Part shown: positions 35,001 through 45,777 of the stretch, piece after piece
Numbering within the stretch: the first letter of the stretch is position 1
Layout of the letters: every line of letters starts with the position of its first letter
Assembly: GCF_020509005.1 (NCBI RefSeq)
Contig: NC_063022.1
Coordinates: 992,001-1,056,000, forward strand
Direction: 5' to 3'
Length of the DNA stretch: 64,000 bases
Source of the DNA: Fulvia fulva
Taxonomy: Eukaryota; Ascomycota; Dothideomycetes; Mycosphaerellales; Mycosphaerellaceae
Notes under the pieces: model-generated
What the model was told of the DNA's origin: nothing
Databases searched by the model: none
The model's input: the letters and a program-made list of their open reading frames with translations, nothing else
Position numbers and translations under genes: made by a program

Positions 35001-36966
35001 CGCTCGAGCGTCTCCTAAATCAACGGTATTAGGTAGCGGTTCTTCTTTATAATAGCGTTTAAGCCTCGGTAGTCTACGTAGAAGCGTAGACTACCGCCGG
35101 GCTTCTTAACGAACATAACGGGACTGCTAGCGCTAGAACGGCTCGCTCGAATAAACCCCTTCTTTAGGTTCTCTTCGAGGTATCTCTTAAGGACGATAAG
35201 CTCTTCTCGGGACATAGAATATAACGGTCCGAACGGTGTCTCTACACCTTCTTCTAGCTCAATCTTATAGTCGTAAGGGCGATAAGGAGGTAGCTCGTCT
35301 ACGGCTTTAGCATCGAATACGTAGAGGATATAGTATGCCTAAGGAGGGACCTTCGTAGTAGGGTCGGTAGGTGTACGCTTCTTATCGAGCTTCTCGAGGG
35401 CGATGTCGATATCGCGGAGAGAGGCGGCGAAGACTTGAGCTTTAGGCTACTTAGTAGTAGTAGTAAAGGCAGCGGCGTTTACCTAGAAGATCTTAGTATA
35501 CTTAGGACCGCGCTAAGGCGGCGGAGAAGGCGGAGGTACCGGAGGAACTTCTAGAGGGAAGCTAATAGTAAGGGAAGTCTAGTCGATAATAGGTCGGTAT
35601 CGTCTAAACTAGGGGAGGCCGAGGATAAACTTCTGATACGGTAGGGACGTAAGGAAGCTAGTGATCGACATACGCTTGCCTCCGAGGGTGATTAACGTGT
35701 GTACAACATAAGTAATTTTACTAGTAGTAGTCTCTATACCGTTAAAGAGTTCAAGGGTGCGAGGGTACTTTAGTTCCTAGGGTTCGAGGTTAAGAGAGGT
35801 CGCGAGTTTATAGTCTATAAAAGACTCGCCTAGTGCGCCAGTGTCTATAAGAGTGAGATTGGAAGAAGAGAGTTTCTTTAAGCCGATATTTACATTCGTA
35901 ACGAACGGTTTATAAGCGTAGTCCTTGCCCGTCTCGTCGTATAGGTCTAGCTATACTATATTAATCCTCAACTTCTTTCCTCTCTTCACTTTCGGTAAAC
36001 GTTATTCTTAGTCTTTATCGTGTCGATAAGGAAGACCTAGGCTTTTTCCTACTTAGCGGGAGTAGTAGGAGTAGGCTCGATAGCGCCGATAGCGCCGCGA
36101 ACCGGGTTACGGGCGTTACGGGTAGCGAGCTACGGATAGTTAGCTACGATATAGCCTAGACCGCCGTAGTAGGTGTAGAGTCCGGCCTAGCGACGGCGAA
36201 GCTTCTCTTCGGGAGTAAGCTTACCGTTAACGAGGCCCTAGACTCGAGGGACGGCGGTACTAGCGCTAAGATCTATAGCGTCACCTATAGAGACGGGAGG
36301 GAGAGCCGTAGGAGCGGCGGCGCCTAGTAGAGTAGCGAAGTAGCTTCCGGGACTACGAGGCTAACGACCTTAAGAACGGGAAGCGAGGAGAGAGGCGGTA
36401 TGTTTTATATTAGAGTCGAGGCGCTAGTAGGTCTCGACGAGCTTACGGAAGCTTATAGTACCGACGTCCTTGTCCTCGAGGGCTCGAAGAAGCTCTGCTA
36501 ACAAACCACGGCGGAGAGTACTCTTCTTGGTCTCTTCGTTATAGCCGGTAAACCCGATGTCGCGGTTAAAGGCCGCGAGGTACTCGGCGAAGCTCTTGTT
36601 CTTCTAGAGGAGGTTATAGATAGCGTTCTAGGCGGTAGATCTACGGTCTAGATCACTAAAGGCAGCACGGAGGTCCTGTATTAAGGTAAGGACGTCCGGG
36701 TAGCCGATAGTCTACGTAGCGTTGTCGATATAGTATTATACCTAAGCCGCGGCGTCTCCCCGAAGGAGGGAGAAGACGTACGTAACTTTGTCCTTCTCTT
36801 ACGGAAAGTGGTCGGCATTAGCTAACAGCTTGATAGTAAGCTGTGTCTTAAATGCCTTAAACTTGCTCTTGTTACCGTCGAACTCGTCTAGGTCGTTAAC
36901 CTTCTTAGAGAAGTACTAGCGGCGGTTATCGTCGGCGTACGGGGCGAGGTTCTAGAAGGTGTTCAT
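32096..36966 (-). pseudogene. Gypsy G2 gag-pol remnant
   Basis: The polyprotein reads from the ATG at 36966-36964 (MNTF) leftwards to about 32096, through many single-codon TAG stops. Recognisable blocks are: a gag zinc knuckle near 36170 with Cys changed to Tyr (YTYYGGLGYIVANY); protease LIDTGALGESF; RT with [28 protein letters not shown] (35015-35215 is open) and YIDD; and RNase H starting TDVSDGVVGGVL. Integrase follows towards the left end, finishing near the acidic tail RLFESELFDGAY. The length does not resolve to one continuous frame, so at least one indel is likely. Gag and pol appear fused, as in many fungal Gypsy elements. Confidence 0.85.
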
Positions 36967-37239
36967 AATACCTTAAAGGTATGTTGCTTAGTTGTTTGCT
37001 TGCTCGACCTACTAGGCGGTCTCGCGGAAAGAGGAGACGGTACGGTTAATAAGAGCGTAGGCGGTGTAGGGGTTAGCGTTTGCCTAGGTACCGAAGGTAG
37101 CGGCGTTTAAGAAGGGGATGTTAGTCTACTTACTAAAGTGGAATAGAGTGTCTTAGTTGTCGAGGTTGACACCTCTATCGGTGGCGTAGTCACCTATAAG
37201 GATGACTCGAGTAGTTGACGGTTTGTTAGTCTTTTGTGA

Positions 37240-37759
37240 TGTTAGGGCGAGAGCCTAGCCTATAAGATATAAGGGTAAAAGCGAGAATGTAGGTACGAAG
37301 TACAGATACAAAAGGGTATAGTATGATTGCTATACAAAACAAAAGACGAAGAAAGCAAGAGAGGCCTAGGGAAGGCTAGATATTTATACGCGACCCTCGC
37401 GAGTGCGTGTCCCCGCATCAACAGGGCTAGCCCGTACGAAGCCGCGCTTAGTAGCTTTGCTCAAAACCTTATTCTAACCTGCCCTACGTTCCGAGTCTTC
37501 TACGTGCTTCTTCTAGGGTCTAGCGTAGTCGCGGGTGCTCGCGGGAGTGCCGTGAGTCATATAGTTACGAGCCGAAGTAAATCTGTCAAGGTTTGGTAGA
37601 GGGGTGAATTTGGAGGGCTAGGTCCCGTAGTAAATGTTACGGGGCATATGATTCTTAGCGCTCACACACTAAGCTAGACTGTCACTTCTTAACGACTTCT
37701 AAGCACTCTAAGGCTCTTCTGTCCCCACCTTCTATACACTCTATAGGGAGACTATGACA
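37240..37759 (-). repeat. Gypsy G2 5' LTR (520 bp)
   Basis: It starts TGTTAGGGCG and ends ACTATGACA. The downstream primer-binding position on the minus strand reads TCACAAAAGACTAAC, which I could not assign to a tRNA. Confidence 0.95.
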
Positions 37760-37764
37760 GTAAC

Positions 37765-38056
37765 TATTACCTATAGAGACCGGTATAGGAGCTAATCGTT
37801 AGTCTCTATACTTTTTACGTCCTCTATAAGTTGCTACTAGTTGTCTTAGGGGAGCTTCGCCTATAGAGCCGTAGGCGCCGGTAGTACCGTAGCCTAGGCT
37901 ACTATTACCTAGGAGTTACCTAATATAGCTAGGCACCTCCGCGGCGTTTAGAGCTAAAGAAATAAGGTAATAAGAACTTTAAGCTATCTAAATTAAATAA
38001 GGTATAACTCCCTTAATTCTAGGGGTAGTAGCCTACTTTATAGATCGTTAGAATAG
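37765..38056 (-). other. Probable 5' end of LINE A (right flank of Gypsy G2)
   Basis: Removing G2 and one GTAAC joins this directly to LINE A ORF1 at 31463, so at least its left part should be the ORF1 N-terminus and leader. The sequence is RIP-saturated and I could not follow a frame far into it. The LINE boundary lies somewhere before the solo LTR at 38057. Confidence 0.5.
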
Positions 38057-38241
38057 TATTATAAGTAGGTATAAGCACGTAGTCGGGTAAGGTATAAGTC
38101 GAATAGATATTCTATCTAAGAGAGGCGCGGAGGGCGCGAGAGTTATATACGGGCGCTAAGCCGCTAGTCGGATTAGTTAGCGGGCGCGAGGTCTAGGTAC
38201 GTACCCGCGGGTTTAAGTAAATATACGCCGGTACGGTAAGA
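38057..38241 (-). repeat. Solo LTR of Gypsy X
   Basis: 185 bp collinear with 12461-12644, without internal element sequence on either side. AATAG occurs on both sides (38052-38056 and 38242-38246), fitting a 5-bp target duplication. The last two bases read GA where the other copies have TA. LTR-LTR recombination is the usual origin of such a remnant. Confidence 0.75.
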
Positions 38242-39301
38242 AATAGCCTTAATAAGAGCTTTCGAATATGTCGTGTTTAGCGATTGTTCTATATAATAGT
38301 AAGACGTATAGGGTACGTATCCTTACTATATTATAATTACCTATACGTTTCGTCTTTATTGTAATCTCTAGTATATTGCTCTATTAAGCTACGAGCTAAT
38401 ACGTCGGTCCCGTAGTATATACTATATAGCTCGATTAAGCTCAACCCTCTTTCTTCTTTATACTATCTTTATTAGAAGTAAGACTATAGCGCCTTAATAC
38501 GTTAGAGTATAATTATTACGTTAGCTAGCTCTAGCGTAATATATCTTACGCTAGACTTCTATACAGACACTTCTTACGTTAGTATAGGGGCCTAGTATAT
38601 TTAGTTTCTACGTAGCTAGCTATATTACTAGAAATAATACTCGACGCGTTATACGTATATAACTACGCCCTAAACTATAAACGTTATTATAGAATCGTAT
38701 CGTTCTAAACTTCTAATAAGACCGCGCTTACTACCGATAACCTATCTTTATATAAAAGCTTAGCTATTATAGCGTCGTTTTTATCACTATCTATAGAGCT
38801 AAGACTTATTATTTATAAGTATGTCGCCGACAATATAATATGCCTATACGCGTATTACGGGGTCGATTCTTAGAGAAAGGCGATTAAGAATTAGCGCCTC
38901 TTTATACTTCTACGTACCTACTAATAAGTACAAGACGAAGCTCTCCCTATCTTTTACGGAAGCGTTACTATTAACTTATATAGACTTTAGTACCTAGACT
39001 TCCTACCTATAGATAGTCCTAGGGGATTTAACTATCTTCTAGATATTTATACTACGATTACGCCCTATAGCCGACTTATATACCTAAATGGCGATATAGC
39101 GGCCCCTTTCCTCTTCGTACTTACTAATAAATTAACTACGAGAAGCTATTCGTAATACTAGTAGGACTATTAGATTAAGTTCGACGACGCTATCTTATTA
39201 ATAGACAAGACACTAGCGTTTCGAGATATAATACGTCGAATTAAGTATATAAGGCTTACGGAGGTTTAAATTCCTTAACGTCTTAAAGACGGGAAGGGCT
39301 A
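38242..39301. other. Unassigned RIP-mutated sequence, 1.06 kb
   Basis: It shows no match to any other element in the window and no terminal repeats. Plus-strand frames give short open stretches; the longest plausible run (about 38870-39010, with LRISASLYFYVPTNKYKTKL) has no family signature I recognise. The CpA depletion implies that it was duplicated in the genome when RIP acted, so it is probably a piece of an element whose other copies lie elsewhere. Confidence 0.45.
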
Positions 39302-39485
39302 TATTACGGGTAGCCCGCGACCCCTTACTATAGCTACGTCGGCCCGGCTAAACCGCGGACCTTCCGTATCGGGTTAGCGCGGCTTAGCTTTGCTTTATAA
39401 CTTCGCCGCGCCTCGCGCTCCTCTTTTATAGCTTTATAGAACAATAACTATCTCGTTCGGACCCTATAGTACGCGCGCCCTTATA
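39302..39485 (+). repeat. Gypsy G1 5' LTR (184 bp)
   Basis: It starts TATTACGGGTAGCCCG and ends GCGCCCTTATA. It is nearly identical to 57148-57331, including many shared TA sites. Confidence 0.92.
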
Positions 39486-42400
39486 GTTTGTTCTACTACC
39501 CTACCTAGATCGCGGATCTAGGTAAGGGACGCGTAATAATAGGAATAGATAGAACCGTAGAACTCGAGAACGCGTAGAGTCGTATTAGAATATAGAACAC
39601 GGTAAGGCGTATAGCGCGTAGATACCTAGAGAACGTAACGCGGCGACATTATTAGTAGGTAGTCGCGCGCTCGTAGATAGTTAGGATTTAGGCATCGTTA
39701 CGCCTCCCCCGAACCTAGATAATATAATTTTATAAATAGCGAACGGCGGTATACTACCGCTACCTAAGCCTAAGGGCAAAAGTAAGTAGCGTATATCTCT
39801 TTTCCCCGACCTCTCCTCTTTTCCTTAGAGTTAGATATAGGACGATAACCGGCGGGTTATAGTAGACACCGGTGTCGCGCTATAATAATAGATTAATAAA
39901 GCTTACTAGAAGGCCTTCGAGCGAGAAGAAGGTAGTAAGATTGACTTTATAGAACTATTCGAGTTTAAGCTTAAAGAGAACCTAGGCGGCGACCTAGACG
40001 AGGTGTATCTATTACTCGACGAGGTAGAACATATTCTCGTATCCGAATACTAGAATGTTACCCTAGACAACCTTACGACCCTTATATCCTAATACCCGAA
40101 GACTACCTACGACTTCGTGCTAGAAGTAGTTAATACGGCGATTACTAAGGGCAGACAACTCGATATAATAGAGCGAGCTAACGACCTCTAGAACACCTAG
40201 TATACTACGCTATATACCGAATACGACCGTATCTATAAGATACTACGAAGTAAAGAGCTTGTTATATAGAAAATGGTAGTAGATCTTAAGAGTAAGAAGG
40301 ATTACGACCTAGCTAAGTTATAAGAGCTAGAGAAGAAATATAAGGAAGCTAATAACCTATATAAGCAGTTTAGCGAGATCTACGAGAAGGAGAAGAAGAA
40401 GGCACAAGATACTAAGGCGAAGAACTAGGCCCTATAACAAGAAGTCGATAACCTAAAGGCTCGGCTTAAGGTAGGAGACACTATATAGAACGGAGGTAGG
40501 GGCCGCTTAGGCCGCCGACCCTCTCGTTCCCGCCTACGCGAGACCTTACTTGAGTAGCTATTACGTAGGTATCGCGAAGCTACTAGTAGAGGTAGCGGTA
40601 GCGGTAGTAGTAATAATAATAGAGACGACGATAACCGTAGTAATAATAGCCGAGGACGTAATAACGACCGTCCGCGACTAGGACCTAATAATAGTTATAA
40701 CTCGAGAATACGTAATACCCGTACCTAGACACTACTAGTTGACCTTCTAGAACGTCTCTTTACTATTAACCGTACCCTTACTCGCGGTATAGAGATCGGT
40801 AAGGGTATACCTAACCCTAAGTACTTTAAGAACAATAACGACCCTAATTTCAATAGCTAGTATAGTAGTGTTCTCCTAAAGCTAACTATAGTAACCTTCC
40901 GTACTAAGGTAGATAGTCTACGCTTCGTATATAGGTAGACGTAAGGTGATCCTTAGCGAAGTATTAAGCCGAGGATCCCTATACCTAGACAGTAGTCCTT
41001 TAACGAGTTTAAGACTAGAGAAGAGTTATTAGATTAGATAATACGCTAATATAGTATACGTAATAAAGGAACTAAGGCTATAGTTAATATTACTACCTAT
41101 AAGTAAGAACAAGGCGTAACCTTTATAGCCTTCTATACCCGCTACTCGAAGTTACGCGCCTAGATATTATAGACCGATAAGACCGAGCTTATACTATTCT
41201 CTAACTAACTGAACCGTAAGTACTTTATTAAGACCTTCGACGACCGCGAAGTCGACCGCCGCCTAGATAGTATATAAGACGTTATTAAGGAGTATACCGT
41301 ACTAGACGAGAGCTTCTATAAGATAGATCGACTATATCCGTAGAAGGAGCGCCCCCGTAGTAATAGCAACTCGAACGGTAATAGCGGCTAGAATAACTAG
41401 AATAACGGTAACGTAGTTACTAGTACCGCTACCGGTATAGTAGGTACCTTAGTATAGCGCCTACTATATTACGCTAGTACTAAGAAGAAGGAGGATCTAC
41501 CGATATATCTATAGAACCTACCTACGCTTAACCGTAAGTAGCGCGAAGACCTTAAGAAGTAGGGTAAGTACTACCGCTACCGTATAGGTTCTTACGTATC
41601 GACTAACCCTAAATACCTAATATATAGGTACGATAGCGACTATTGCCTACCGCGTCTACGTAATACTACGCCGAATCCGAACGTAAACCTTAGTTCCCTA
41701 GCCGCCGATCCGTAGTAGGGAAATAATACGACCGCTACCTAAGCGTAGTAGATAGCGGTCACCCGAACTTCCTAGGATAGAAAGAGTATAAGATTAAGAG
41801 ATACGGAATGTAAGAGACGGTAACAGACTATAGTAAGGAGCTTAAGATATCGGTATACGTACTAGATAAGTAATAGCTAGCTATATACCCTTATATAGTA
41901 TTACCCGTAATAATATAATATAGAAAGGCTCGAGGCCTTATAGATTCTACTTCTACCTCTCTCTTTCTTAACTAGAAATTTATACGTAAATATATAAAAC
42001 CCCTAATCCCTTTGACGTAAAGCCGACGACTAATACTAGGAGATAGAACGGCCACTACGCGGTAGATTATATACGCGGCCCTTAAAGACGTAGTTATTAG
42101 CAATTATTACGAGTAAATGTTATACTACGTTACCGACCTCGAATACGACATCGTCTTTAGCCTACCGTAGCTTATAGCGTATAACCTAAACATCTTCTAG
42201 GAGATAGGCGAGGTAGTATTTAGATCGGATTACTACTTTAGTTACTATCTATAGAATAAGACATCGATAATAGTATAATCCCTAAACTACCGCGAGAAGA
42301 AGAAGTAGGCACTAGTACGGTACGGACTAGGGCCCTTTACTAGAAAAGTAGCGAGCTTTATAGTAGGAGGGGCAGAGCTAAAGGTCTTATTATATAACTT

Positions 42401-45034
42401 AGAAGATATAGACGATAAAGAAGTAGACTACTAGGGCGTTTCTTAACGCGCGTAGGGGATATACGCGTACCGGCCTAGGGCTAAGTACTTCTATATTATA
42501 CCTACTAGGCGTAAGAGCGACGGCGGAGAGCTTAAACTAAGTGTAATAGCTTCTAATAATCTAGACTAATTCTTAAACAAGCAGTTTAATTATAACCCGA
42601 AGGAGAAGTTACCGCCGATATACTACGATATTACGGATGCTTTCTTAGCTAAGGATTATAAAGGACTCCTACCTTACCGACTAGGCGTAGATTATAAGAT
42701 TCATATTAAGCCTAATAGTCTATAAGAGCTACTATACCGCAAGCCCTACGGCCTAAGTATTACTATTCGGCTTATATAACGGACTAGTATCGTTCTAATT
42801 ATATATTAATAAGGTCTTATAAGAACACCTAGACGACTTTATATCGGCCTACCTAGATAACGTACTTATCTTTAGTAACACCTTAGAGGAGCACATTAAA
42901 CACGTACGGAAGGTTCTTACTAAGCTACGCGATAAAGGACTTATAGTAGACATCGACAAAAGCAAATTCTACTAATAGAAGGTGAAGTATCTTAGGCTAA
43001 TTATAACCCCTAACGGTATCGAGATAGACCCCGAGAAACTCGGGAATATTCAGACATAGGAAGCTCCTAAGAACCTAAAGGCTGTCTAGGCCTTCCTTAG
43101 ACTTACTAACCTCTATAGGCGGTTTATCGAAGCATTTTCGCGTATAGCTACTCCTCTTACAAACCTGACCAAGTGGGACGGACTAAGTAATTATAAGAAC
43201 AGAAGGATTTAATAGTCGCTAGATTACTAACGAGCCTTTAACAATTTGAAAGTCACGTTTAGTAAAGCCGGCATGCTCCTACATTACGTACTAGGTAGGG
43301 AAACAGTAGTAGAGACAGATTCTTTAGATTTTATAAACGCCGGCATGCTTTTGTAGTATAACAAGAATAGTATACTATATCCTATAGCCTTCTACTCAAA
43401 GAAGTTAAGTCTATAGGAGTATAATTATGAAATCTATAATAAGGAACTATTAGCTATTATCAAGGCTTTTAAGGAATAGAGACCCGAGCTCGCCTACGAG
43501 GTAGATAATAAGGACTTATAGCTAGTCAAGATTTATACCGACTATAAGAACCTAGAATACTTTATAAAGACAAAGTAGCTACATCGGCAACAAGCGCGTT
43601 AGGCTAAGTTCTTATTACAGTTCAACTTTAAGATAATATACCGTCTAGGACTTTAAGGTACAAAGCTAGACAGCCTGACGAGACGTAGCTAGGACCTTCC
43701 GTAGGGGGTAGACGACCCTCGGAACTAGTATTAGTATTAGATATTATAACCTCCTAAGCGATTCCTTAAGATCGCCTTACTATAGGCAATAGTAGAGGAT
43801 ACGCCGGAAGAAGAGGAACTAGTATAGCTGAACCCTAAAGCTAAAGAGTTTATACCTATAGAACGAGATACGCCTACTAAATAACCGGTAACGCGTAAAA
43901 GTTAGCGGGAAGCTAAACTCGAGTATCGAATGTCGACGGCGTACGTAACTAATAACGAGCTTAAGACCGCGATCGAGGACCTATAGAAAGACCGTACTCC
44001 TACACTACTATAGAGAGCGAAGATTTACCTAGTATACTATAAAGTAGATAGCGATCTACTATATATTCGAAATTAATACGACGGCTAGAGCTTATAGGTA
44101 CTAAATGACTAAGCCTTATAGACTAGGATAATTAAGATAAACTATAACGCTCTAGTAGTAGGCTATCTAGGACGAGCTCGTACTTATAAACTCGTAGTAC
44201 GTAAATTCTACTAGCCTAGATTAGCGAGATCCGTACGTAGATATACCGCGAATTGCCGTACCTACCGTATAACAAAATCTCTATACTCCTAGCCACTAGG
44301 ATTATTATAGCCACTTCCTGTTCTAGATCGGCCTTAGAAACATATTATAGTCGACTTTGTTATCGGACTCCTAGATAGTACTCTTAACGGTATAGTCTAT
44401 AATAATATTATAACCGTTACCGATAGGCTTACTAAGGAATTCGAGCTAATCCCTATTAGCGCGATAATAGTATAGAATACGGCAAGGCTTTTCCTTAAAT
44501 ATATATTCTATCGGCGCGGGTTTCCTAATACTATTATATTAGACCGTAGTAAGTAGTAGGTTGCTACCTTCTAGAAGAAACTCTATAAGATACTCTATAT
44601 AAATCGTAAGCTAAGTTCTTCGTATTACCTAGAAACTAATAGACAGTCAGAACGTACTAACTAGGCGATAGAACAGTATCTTCGTATATTTACTAATAAG
44701 GTATAGGACGACTAGGCAGAATAGCTATGCCTTACTTAGTTCGCGATTAATAATTACCTATCTAAGACTACTAGTATATTGCCGTTCTACGCTACCTTAG
44801 GCTATAACCCTAAGTTTATAGAGCGAGTTAACCTAAACGCTAGAAAGGAGGGAGGACTAACTACTCTCTAGCGACTAGATACGCGATTAGTAGAAACCTT
44901 TATACGTCGAATTTACGAGCTTTATAAGCACCTTTAAGAGAATATACAAATGTTATAAGCTCTCTAAGTAGAAGTAGTAAACCGCTACCGAAGCATTCCT
45001 CTAGACTATAAGGTAGGTAATTAGGTATATCTTA
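39486..45034 (+). pseudogene. Gypsy G1 gag-pol remnant, main part
   Basis: Gag extends to about 41700. It includes an Arg/Gly/Ser/Asn low-complexity run at 40590-40660 and an RIP-altered zinc knuckle near 41571 (YYRYRIGSYVSTNPKY, Cys to Tyr). RT starts near 42620 (YYDITDAFLAKDYKGLLPYR), and its active site YLDD is YLDN with the changed codon at 42859-42861. RNase H and connection segments follow (ETDSLDFINAGMLL near 43314; KIYTDYKNLEYF near 43527). The integrase zinc-binding region and core occupy 44150-45034, up to the Copia C1 insertion. Stops are dense, mostly TAG/TAA at former Gln. Confidence 0.82.
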
Positions 45035-45039
45035 GTACT

Positions 45040-45273
45040 TGTTGAGAACATACAGGCCGCAGGACAAGCATGTGGGTGTGGGTGTGTCATGTGACGAGAT
45101 CACGTGATTAGGGTTTGCCAGCCCATGGGCTAGCAAACATCCGGACACCTAGCATCTATCTACACCAACACCGGCGATACTGTATGTAGATACACGCTAT
45201 CCCATTGGGTCCTTCTTCGTCTTTTGTGTGATCCGCCGTCTTCCACTGCTGCGCAACTCGTACCTGTTTAACA
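45040..45273 (+). repeat. Copia C1 5' LTR (234 bp)
   Basis: TGTTGAGAAC...GTTTAACA. It differs from the 3' LTR at two positions, both T/C or G/A: in CTTTTGTG and in CACTGCTG. It contains the palindromes at 45099-45108 and 45120-45131. Confidence 0.97.
45099..45131. promoter_or_regulatory. Two palindromes in the Copia C1 LTR
   Basis: ATCACGTGAT (45099-45108) is a perfect 10-bp palindrome with an E-box core CACGTG, the type bound by fungal bHLH factors. AGCCCATGGGCT (45120-45131) is a perfect 12-bp palindrome. Both recur in the 3' LTR at 50393-50402 and 50414-50425. Their position in the upstream half of the LTR fits promoter elements, but binding is inferred. Confidence 0.4.
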
Positions 45274-45288
45274 GGTTATGAGCCCGAG
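45274..45288 (+). other. Copia C1 primer-binding site (initiator tRNA-Met half)
   Basis: GGTTATGAGCCCGAG lies directly after the 5' LTR. At least its first 12 bases are complementary to the anticodon arm of initiator tRNA-Met (GGGCUCAUAACC, anticodon CAU), not to a tRNA 3' end. This is the priming mode known for Drosophila copia, where a tRNA cleaved near position 39 serves as primer. Confidence 0.8.
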
Positions 45289-45777
45289 TTAGCAACTCGG
45301 TGTTTCACCCTCGACAAAGTCGTATTGGAGTTATTCCTCTTCAGAACCAAAGGAAGGCAGACTGGAGGCCGCACCCGCATTGCACAGGAAGCTACAGCCG
45401 TGCTGTAGGTGCATATAAGACGTGAAAGAGCCTAGTGAGGCACTGTCAGACTCCGAGTCAGGGAGCCTGTGCCAATACCTCAGACAAGTGGGCGAGCTTA
45501 CTGAGAAGAGTCGCTCTCCGGACATCGCGTTCGTATCGACTAACTGTTCATTCTGAGAGAGCCGCAGTGTCTCAGAAACCCCCTCTGCTGAGAGAGTTAC
45601 GCTACAGTGTCTCAGCACCAACACTATCCTTACGACCGACTTTCCTCGCTTTCTAGTGGACAGCCATTCTCTCCACCATCAACCTCGCGTTCGGTTCACC
45701 TCCTATCGATCCAATCGCGTACGACCGAATACATCCTGTTACCTGAGGGCAGCCAACCTGTCCCTCAACTTACAAAA
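45289..45777 (+). other. Copia C1 leader
   Basis: About 490 bp between primer-binding site and gag ATG. The gag frame is open from 45607, but with no ATG before 45778. Probably RNA packaging and translation control sequence; no specific motif recognised. Confidence 0.6.

Larger units (their letters stand above)
31469..37759 (-). mobile_element. Gypsy G2 element, moderately RIP-mutated, inserted in LINE A
   Basis: A 6.3-kb element bounded by 520-bp LTRs and a perfect 5-bp duplication GTAAC (31464-31468 and 37760-37764). On the minus strand the order is LTR, gag with one zinc knuckle, protease, RT, RNase H, integrase, LTR. A polypurine tract (minus-strand CGGGGGGCTAC) lies just inside the left LTR at 31989-32000. 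The LTRs differ at a few percent of positions, mostly C/T or G/A, so it is younger or less mutated than LINE A. Confidence 0.93.
16915..38056 (-). mobile_element. LINE A, minus-strand, RIP-mutated, split by three insertions
   Basis: The pieces are 16915-17092 (3' UTR and TATC-type tail), 22060-24043 (3' half of ORF2), 29021-31463 (5' half of ORF2 and most of ORF1) and probably 37765-38056 (5' end). LINE D shows the same order without interruption up to the window end. The insertions are LINE B, LINE C and Gypsy G2, each with its own target duplication. The 5' boundary is uncertain because LINE D leaves the window before reaching it. The left end cuts Copia C3. Confidence 0.8.
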
